From Bacillus subtilis (GTDB taxonomy: Bacteria; Bacillota; Bacilli; Bacillales; Bacillaceae_C): a DNA stretch of 64,000 nt. Location of the stretch: assembly GCF_008764245.1 (NCBI RefSeq), contig NZ_VTQV01000001.1, forward strand, positions 62,001-126,000, in the 5' to 3' direction. Positions 64,000 to 64,000 of the stretch are shown piece after piece (position 1 is the first letter of the stretch; every line of letters begins with the position of its first letter). The translations under genes were made by a program, and so were the position numbers. The notes under the pieces are model-generated. The model ran no database searches. It was not told the DNA's origin and saw only the letters and a list, made by a program, of their open reading frames with translations.

Positions 64000-64000
64000 G

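Overview
The window is a low-GC Firmicute chromosome of the Bacillaceae (Bacillus in the broad sense). The gene content and order follow the B. subtilis blocks ileS-divIVA-ylm-sigG-sigE-spoIIGA-ftsZ-ftsA-dcw-mraZ-bshC, then ylbQ to ylbA, then ctaG to ctaA, then ftsW-ylaN to ylaF. Endospore genes (sigG, sigE, spoIIGA, spoVE, spoVD, ylbJ, ylbO, ylaJ), bacillithiol synthesis (bshC), sepF/divIVA and a caa3 oxidase all fit an aerobic spore former. The species is not resolved. I found no prophage, transposase, CRISPR array, tRNA or rRNA.

Region 1 (1-6.8 kb, all minus strand): the T-box leader of an isoleucyl-tRNA synthetase gene that lies off the left edge, divIVA, ylmH, ylmG, sepF, ylmE, ylmC, and the sporulation sigma genes sigG and sigE with spoIIGA, the protease that activates pro-sigma-E. 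Region 2 (6.8-26.7 kb, minus): ftsZ, ftsA, sbp, ylxX, ylxW, divIB, murG, spoVE, murD, mraY, murE, spoVD, pbpB, ftsL, rsmH, mraZ and bshC, which together make the lipid-linked wall precursor and the division machine. Region 3 (26.8-40.3 kb): panE, ylbP, a DUF4064-type membrane protein, ylbO, rpmF, ylbN, ylbM (tmcAL), ylbJ, coaD, rsmD, a probable 44-residue gene, an extracytoplasmic protein with a stalk-like end, then ylbG, ylbF, a lipoprotein, ylbE, ylbD, ylbC and ylbA.

Region 4 (40.4-47.2 kb) is the least conserved part: an AI-2E/YtvI-like permease, an ABC exporter next to a dispersed repeat, and a 1168-residue polytopic membrane protein. Region 5 (47.5-55.2 kb): ctaG, ctaF, ctaE, ctaD, ctaC and ctaB, with ctaA divergent, encoding caa3 cytochrome oxidase and heme A synthesis. 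Region 6 (55.2-64 kb): ftsW, ylaN, ylaL, a PhoH/PIN protein, ylaJ, ylaI, ylaH, bipA, ylaF, a small unreported membrane ORF, and the 3' part of an unidentified membrane protein at the right edge.

Compared with my recollection of B. subtilis gene order, murB, ylmD, ylbK, ylbL, ylbB and pycA are absent from their usual slots. Many genes use TTG or GTG starts with good ribosome binding sites, so several coordinates here are shorter than the longest ORF.

The most striking non-coding signal is a family of dispersed repeats (about 155 bp with modular inserts). Several copies sit directly on stop codons. The inserts contain a two-part hairpin whose stems change in a compensatory way between copies. 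One copy lies in the leader of the presumed ileS gene, downstream of the T-box terminator.
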